From positions 1 through 35,939 of the forward strand of contig JAPOVQ010000008.1 of NCBI GenBank assembly GCA_026708035.1: DNA of 35,939 nt, in the 5' to 3' direction. The DNA is from Chloroflexota bacterium (lineage in GTDB: Bacteria > Chloroflexota > UBA11872). The position numbers and the translations under genes were made by a program. Under the pieces are notes generated by a model. That model was given only the letters and a program-made list of their open reading frames with translations, ran no database searches and was not told the origin of the DNA. This document shows positions 32,396 through 35,939 of this stretch, piece after piece. The number at the start of each line of letters is the position of its first letter. Within the stretch, counting starts at the first letter, position 1.

Positions 32396-33380
32396 CGACG
32401 GCGGCTCGGGCGACGGCGTGGAGGCGGTCGATTTCGACACGGGATCGGGTCTGCGCTTCACCGTGCTTCCCGGGCGCGCCCTGGACATTTCGAGCGCTTC
32501 ATACCGCGGCATTCCCCTGGCGTTCCGCACGCCGACGGGCGACGTGCAGGGCGCCCGCTACGAGCCCGGCGGCCAGGGCTGGATTCGCACCACGGTGCTC
32601 GGCCTGCTGGTGACCGGCGGTCTCACCAACGTGGGCGATCCGGTGGACGACGACGACGAGGGGGGCGAGGAGGGTCTGCACGGACGGCTGTCCAACCTGG
32701 GCGCGACCAACGTCTGGGCGGACGGCGCGTGGGACGGCGACGACTACCGCATGTGGGTCCAGGGCCGCGTGCGCCAGGCGACTCTCTACGGCGAAAACCT
32801 GGAGCTGGTGCGCCGCATCGAAACTTCGCTGGGCTCCAGCACCATCGAGATTCACGACACGGTGACCAATCACGGCCACCGCCAGCAGCACATGATGATT
32901 CTGTATCACATGAACCCCGGCCATCCGCTGCTCGACGAGGGCGCGCGGTTCCACGTGCGCAGCCAGTCGCGCCGGTTCCACGACATTTACACCGGGGCAA
33001 GCCCGGAGGGGTGGGAAGTCTACGAAGGCCCCTCCGTCGACTGGCAGGTGCAGGTGTTGATTCACGACGTGGAGGCGGCGACCGACGGCACGGTTCACGC
33101 GGCGCTCGTGAATCGCGGGCTGGGCGACGGGCTTGGGCTGGGGTTCACCTGGAACAAGCACCAGCTGCCCTATCTGAACCATTGGCGAAACACCACGCCC
33201 GGCGACTACGTGACCGGCATCGAGCCCGGCAACGCGACCGTGCTCGGCCGCGCGCGCAACCGCGCCGACGGCACCTTGCACTCCCTCGGGCCCGGCGAGA
33301 CGGCGTCGTTCGACGTGCGCATCCAGGTGCTCGACGGAGCGGACGCCATCGACGACTTCCTCGCGCGCGTCGGGGCGTAG
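32301..33380 (+). CDS. DUF4432 family protein (aldose-1-epimerase-like fold)
   Basis: I choose ATG 32301, which follows GGGGG at ribosome-site distance and fits the family's usual start (YTRAELMARVGDLSQVGGVR); ATG 32268 would add 11 residues. The product is 359 residues. Recognisable family features are GLRFTVLPGRALDI, LHGRLSN with its conserved His, ILYHMNPGHPLLDEG, and GDYVTGIEPG, whose Glu corresponds to the catalytic position in galactose mutarotase folds. It probably binds or epimerises a sugar or sugar acid in the cytoplasm; the exact activity of the family is not settled. Its 5' end is duplicated 4 kb upstream by the SIR2 island. Confidence 0.85.
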   Translation: MPTLWGRDYTRAELMARVGDLSQVGGVREYRLDGGSGDGVEAVDFDTGSGLRFTVLPGRALDISSASYRGIPLAFRTPTGDVQGARYEPGGQGWIRTTVLGLLVTGGLTNVGDPVDDDDEGGEEGLHGRLSNLGATNVWADGAWDGDDYRMWVQGRVRQATLYGENLELVRRIETSLGSSTIEIHDTVTNHGHRQQHMMILYHMNPGHPLLDEGARFHVRSQSRRFHDIYTGASPEGWEVYEGPSVDWQVQVLIHDVEAATDGTVHAALVNRGLGDGLGLGFTWNKHQLPYLNHWRNTTPGDYVTGIEPGNATVLGRARNRADGTLHSLGPGETASFDVRIQVLDGADAIDDFLARVGA

Positions 33381-33396
33381 TCGGCCGCGCGGTCCG

Positions 33397-33831
33397 ATGC
33401 CCCGCGAACGCCGGGACGCGCCCGATGCGCCGCCCGCTCACCGCGAGACCCTGCGCGTGCGCTACTCGGATACCGACGCGCAGGGCATCGCGCACCATTC
33501 GAGCTATCTGCTCTGGCTCGAAGAGGCGCGGCTCGGGTGGCTGCGCGCCATCGACCTTGGCTACGCCGACCTCACCGCCGGCGGCATGTTTCTGTCGTTG
33601 GTTGATTGCAGCTGCCGCTATCTCTCGCCGGCCTTTGGGGAGGACGTGGTGACCATTGAGGTGTGGGTGGTCGAGGTCTCGCGGCTGCGGGTGCGGCTGC
33701 GCTACGAGATTCGGCGCGACGACACGCTGCTGGCGACCGCCACGACGCAGAATGCCTTCGTGGACGGGGACGGCCGCCCGCGGCGGCTACCAGCCGACCA
33801 CCCGACGTGGCTCAAGCTGCGGGAGCTTTGA
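33397..33831 (+). CDS. Acyl-CoA thioesterase, 4HBT/YbgC-like hotdog fold
   Basis: 144 residues from ATG 33397, 16 bp after the DUF4432 stop and probably in the same transcript. The signature RYSDTDAQGIAHHSSYLLWLEEAR carries the catalytic Asp (in DTDAQG) and the conserved His and Tyr of the YbgC/4-hydroxybenzoyl-CoA thioesterase family. Length and the later beta strands are typical. It would hydrolyse a small acyl-CoA in the cytoplasm; the acyl group is not deducible. Confidence 0.88.
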   Translation: MPRERRDAPDAPPAHRETLRVRYSDTDAQGIAHHSSYLLWLEEARLGWLRAIDLGYADLTAGGMFLSLVDCSCRYLSPAFGEDVVTIEVWVVEVSRLRVRLRYEIRRDDTLLATATTQNAFVDGDGRPRRLPADHPTWLKLREL

Positions 33832-34071
33832 GGGGCCAGGGTTGGACCGTGCCGTAAGTATGGGCGCAACTGAACGGGCGGGTCTGATACCCCGCCCATA
33901 CTCCAACCATCCCGCGCCACCGGTCTCGACCGGACTGGATCCCGTCCCATTTCGCCTTCGGGTAGGCCGTTTGTCGGCATGATGGGTGGGTTCCCGTCTG
34001 CGCGGGTAATGACGGAGGGGTTGCGCAAAGAACTCCTTGCGCGGGCATGACGCCGGGGGTGCCGCGGTCGG
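33832..34071. repeat. Intergenic stretch of degenerate REP-like repeats
   Basis: No gene. The sequence around 33929-34015 consists of imperfect CCGGACTGGATCCCG and GGGTTCCCGTCTGCGCGGGTAATGACGG units, related to the element at 211-230. A GCGCAA/TTGCGC hairpin follows at 34023-34042, past the end of the toxin gene. Confidence 0.55.
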
Positions 34072-34473
34072 CTATTGGTGGGGCGGCGTGATGAAGTCGC
34101 ACCTCGGACCGCTGGCGCGGCTGAGCCGGCGATCGAGCGTCACGAGCGGATAGTCGAGGGCCTCGGCCAACGCGACATACCACGCGTCGTAACTGGTGAC
34201 GTTTGCGCGCAGCGCCCACACGCGCTCGGCGTACGGGGCGAACGAAAACAAGGCAATATCCAACCGCAGCATGTCGCGGTGGCTGGCAGTGGCTTGCAGC
34301 GTTGAAATCCGGCCGGATCGCTCCATCCGGCGCAGGATGTTGCTGGTCTCGGCTAAGACGAACTCCGGTCCGGCCACGGGGCCTTCGGCAACAGCCGCTT
34401 CGGCCCAGGATCCTACGGGTCCAGTCTCGACTAGAGCCGCGACGAGGACGGATGCGTCGACGACGGCCCTCAC
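34072..34473 (-). CDS. vapC: PIN-domain toxin (VapC-type ribonuclease)
   Basis: 133 residues from GTG 34473, whose first bases overlap the antitoxin stop (GTGA, 4 bp), the usual VapBC arrangement. The four acidic PIN residues are present: Asp in VVDASVLV, Glu in VLAETSNIL, Asp in SYDAWYVALAE, and Asp in LVTLDRRL. Such toxins cleave specific RNAs (tRNA or rRNA) with Mg2+ when the antitoxin is degraded. The target is unknown. Confidence 0.88.
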   Translation of the reverse strand: MRAVVDASVLVAALVETGPVGSWAEAAVAEGPVAGPEFVLAETSNILRRMERSGRISTLQATASHRDMLRLDIALFSFAPYAERVWALRANVTSYDAWYVALAEALDYPLVTLDRRLSRASGPRCDFITPPHQ

Positions 34474-34706
34474 TTGCGGTCCGCGTCGCGAGCCTCGAGG
34501 ATTTCTGACGCCGTCACGCGCGTGCCGTACGCTGCCTTGCGCCGACGTACTTCTGCCAGCCATTCGTCGTTGGAGGGCCGCGACGCGATGCGCTCCAGCT
34601 CCCCGCGCAGGAATTCCTGCATGGACTGGCCGCGACGGGCCGCGCGCGACGCCAGCTCGTTGCGGACGTCGTCGGGAACGTCCCGAATGGTGATCTGGAT
34701 TGGCAT
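34470..34706 (-). CDS. Ribbon-helix-helix antitoxin (FitA/VapB-like)
   Basis: 78 residues from ATG 34706. The first 20 residues (ITIRDVPDDV, then RNELASRAARRGQSM) form the beta strand and two helices of an Arc-type ribbon-helix-helix DNA-binding domain of FitA type. The C-terminal half (SNDEWLAEVRRRKAAYG) would wrap the toxin. It is encoded just upstream of the toxin with a 4-bp overlap and should repress the operon through the palindrome directly in front of its start codon. Confidence 0.87.
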   Translation of the reverse strand: MPIQITIRDVPDDVRNELASRAARRGQSMQEFLRGELERIASRPSNDEWLAEVRRRKAAYGTRVTASEILEARDADRK

Positions 34707-34710
34707 AGCA

Positions 34711-34739
34711 GCACAATGCCAGCATTGCTGGCATTGTGC
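34711..34739. promoter_or_regulatory. Operator palindrome of the toxin-antitoxin operon
   Basis: The arms GCACAATGCCAGCA and TGCTGGCATTGTGC are perfect complements around one central T. The palindrome ends four bases before the antitoxin ATG. On the minus strand a TTGCAC, a 17-base gap and CATTGT can be read as -35 and -10 boxes overlapping it, so binding by the antitoxin would block RNA polymerase. No ribosome site fits between palindrome and ATG, so a leaderless transcript is likely. Confidence 0.75.
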
Positions 34740-35383
34740 AAGCAGCGAAGTGCTCTTCGGGCAGCCGACGGCGTCGAGGCCTGATCGCGAAGAGTCGCGA
34801 CGCCCCCGAGCCTTGGCTAGTTCAGATCCGACGCCCCGTAGCCCGACAGCGTGTGGATGGGCATGTTGTGCCGAATCGACGCGTCGGTAATCACGCGCTG
34901 GGTGCGAGATGAGGTGGCCGACTCGTCGAGCAACAGGCGCAGGATGCCCCTCAGCACGCCCAACGCCCTGCGGGGGGCCACTTGAAGGCCCGTCACCGCC
35001 AGACGCGCCCAGCGGAGCGGAGCGGCGGGACGCCGCGGCAACTCTGCCTGTGACCTGACGACGGGCTGGTAGCGGCGGATCACGCCGGGTGCGTAGCGGC
35101 GCGCACCTGCCGCCTTGCGAAAGTCGGAATGGCCATTGGCCCTCGACACGGAGAACCGATTCGGCCCTGAGAAGTCGGCGTTCGGCGGATGGCCCCACGC
35201 ATTCGCCCGCTCACGCCTTTTTCGTGCGACCCACTCGCCGAGACGGTCGGCAAGACTCCGCAGATGCTCAGCAGGGGTCGTTCGCGAAGCGCCCCCAGCG
35301 CGTGCCACGAGGGCGCGTGGAGACTCGACCAGACTGAAGTGCGGCCGGCGCCGGAATGACGCAGAAGTACGCAAGAGTCTCGC
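34740..35383. other. Stretch with no recognisable gene
   Basis: The longest open frame (185 codons, minus strand, 34817-35374) is Arg- and Ala-rich, shows no family motif and competes with an open plus-strand frame (35115-35405), as is usual in GC-rich non-coding DNA. The end near 35347 carries a GCCGGAATGAC fragment of the REP-like repeat. It may be the remains of a lost gene; I cannot identify one. Confidence 0.5.
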
Positions 35384-35731
35384 CTATCCCACCGTGCCGT
35401 CGTGACGCTGGTGCAGCACGAGCAGGTTGCCCTCCGGATCCCGGATCGCGGCGCTGGCGCACCATTCGTTGCCCTGCGGTCCGGCCACCACCTCCACGCC
35501 CTTCGCCTTGAGCTCTTGGACCGCGTCGCTCACGCTATCGACGGACAGCGCGACGCTGACGCCCTCGACCTCGGCCGCCAGCGCGATCGTGGTGTCGCCG
35601 GCCGCCAGCTCCACCCATTCGTCGCCCCACGCCTGGCCGACCGGCATCCCCAGGGCGTCGCGATAGAAGCCCAGGGCCCGGTCCATGTCGCGCACCTGGA
35701 TCTGAACGAAGTCGACTGCTCGAACCTTCAT
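35384..35731 (-). CDS. VOC family protein (glyoxalase-like)
   Basis: 115 residues from ATG 35731, chosen over 35761 because the VOC fold begins at once (VDFVQIQVRDMDRALGFYRD). The second half shows the classic ending AAIRDPEGNLLVLHQRH with the family's conserved Asp-Pro-(E/D)-Gly-Asn and a late His. It is similar in build to the VOC protein at 26581 but not a close copy. Substrate unknown. Confidence 0.85.
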   Translation of the reverse strand: MKVRAVDFVQIQVRDMDRALGFYRDALGMPVGQAWGDEWVELAAGDTTIALAAEVEGVSVALSVDSVSDAVQELKAKGVEVVAGPQGNEWCASAAIRDPEGNLLVLHQRHDGTVG

Positions 35732-35939
35732 GCCCTGCTCGCATCCCGCGCGCGTCCCCACGTCGCACCGATGCTACACCGGACAGACAATCGGCGGCGT
35801 ATTGGAAAGGCAATCCCTCGTGGCTGCCCTGCTCACCGGCCGAACGGGCGCCCACCAGGGACGCCCCTACGCGAAGGGCGGCAACCGCACGGGCGCGTTT
35901 TGTAGGGGCAGCCCTCGTGGCTGCCCTGTTCTCGCCCTG
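35732..35939. repeat. Intergenic palindromes of the GTAGGGGC and GGCAGCC type
   Basis: Two related elements carry the centre CCCTCGTGGCTGCCC, at about 35812 and 35910; the second begins with GTAGGGGCAGCC at 35902. An inverted GCCCCTAC arm lies at 35865-35872. No gene is seen up to the end of the window. Confidence 0.6.

Noticed and set aside
34817-35374. 185-codon minus-strand frame as a hypothetical protein
   Set aside because: Composition is Arg/Ala-rich, it has a competing plus-strand frame, and it has no motif; treated as unsupported.

Overview
The window is GC-rich DNA from a free-living or host-associated bacterium. The GC-rich codon usage, the exported enzyme with a long Thr/Pro linker, the many sugar-oxidoreductase-type genes (SDR, Gfo/Idh/MocA, SAF-domain dehydrogenase, DUF4432) and several families of intergenic palindromes are reminiscent of Chloroflexota metagenome bins. 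That placement is inference: no rRNA or marker gene is present.

Layout. 294-4150 holds a minus-strand SDR dehydrogenase, then an exported PQQ-type sugar dehydrogenase and a Gfo/Idh/MocA oxidoreductase on the plus strand. 4194-24441 is the dominant feature: seven co-directional, tandem paralogues of one large (~940-953 aa) polytopic membrane protein. Each has about 500 residues of membrane segments, a soluble domain, and a beta-rich C-terminal domain built around a W-T-(G/S)-Q-D-W motif. The seventh copy has lost the C-terminal domain and runs into the antisense strand of a convergent SAF-domain dehydrogenase gene (24363-25712). I do not recognise the family. The layout and invariant residues resemble GT-C type membrane glycosyltransferases, so a multi-enzyme surface-glycan system is the leading guess. 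The copies show signs of repeated duplication and gene conversion.

26013-27625 holds a small membrane protein, a VOC protein overlapping it by 8 bp, and a DUF402 protein. 27630-32260 is an accessory island. It has a frameshifted DUF559 endonuclease-like gene between inverted copies of a short palindromic repeat, then a horizontally acquired, visibly AT-richer SIR2-domain gene resembling defence-associated sirtuins. The SIR2 gene lies between two 134-bp direct repeats. These repeats are the 5' end of the DUF4432 gene that follows intact at 32301. The left copy is a 49-codon stub whose stop codon lies one base before the SIR2 start codon. The SIR2 gene itself carries a one-base frameshift in a T-run.

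32301-35731 holds the DUF4432 protein, a 4-hydroxybenzoyl-CoA-thioesterase-fold protein, a VapBC-type toxin-antitoxin pair with a perfect 29-bp operator palindrome, and a second VOC protein. The gaps contain at least four kinds of palindromic intergenic repeats. I saw no tRNA, rRNA, CRISPR array, integrase or transposase.
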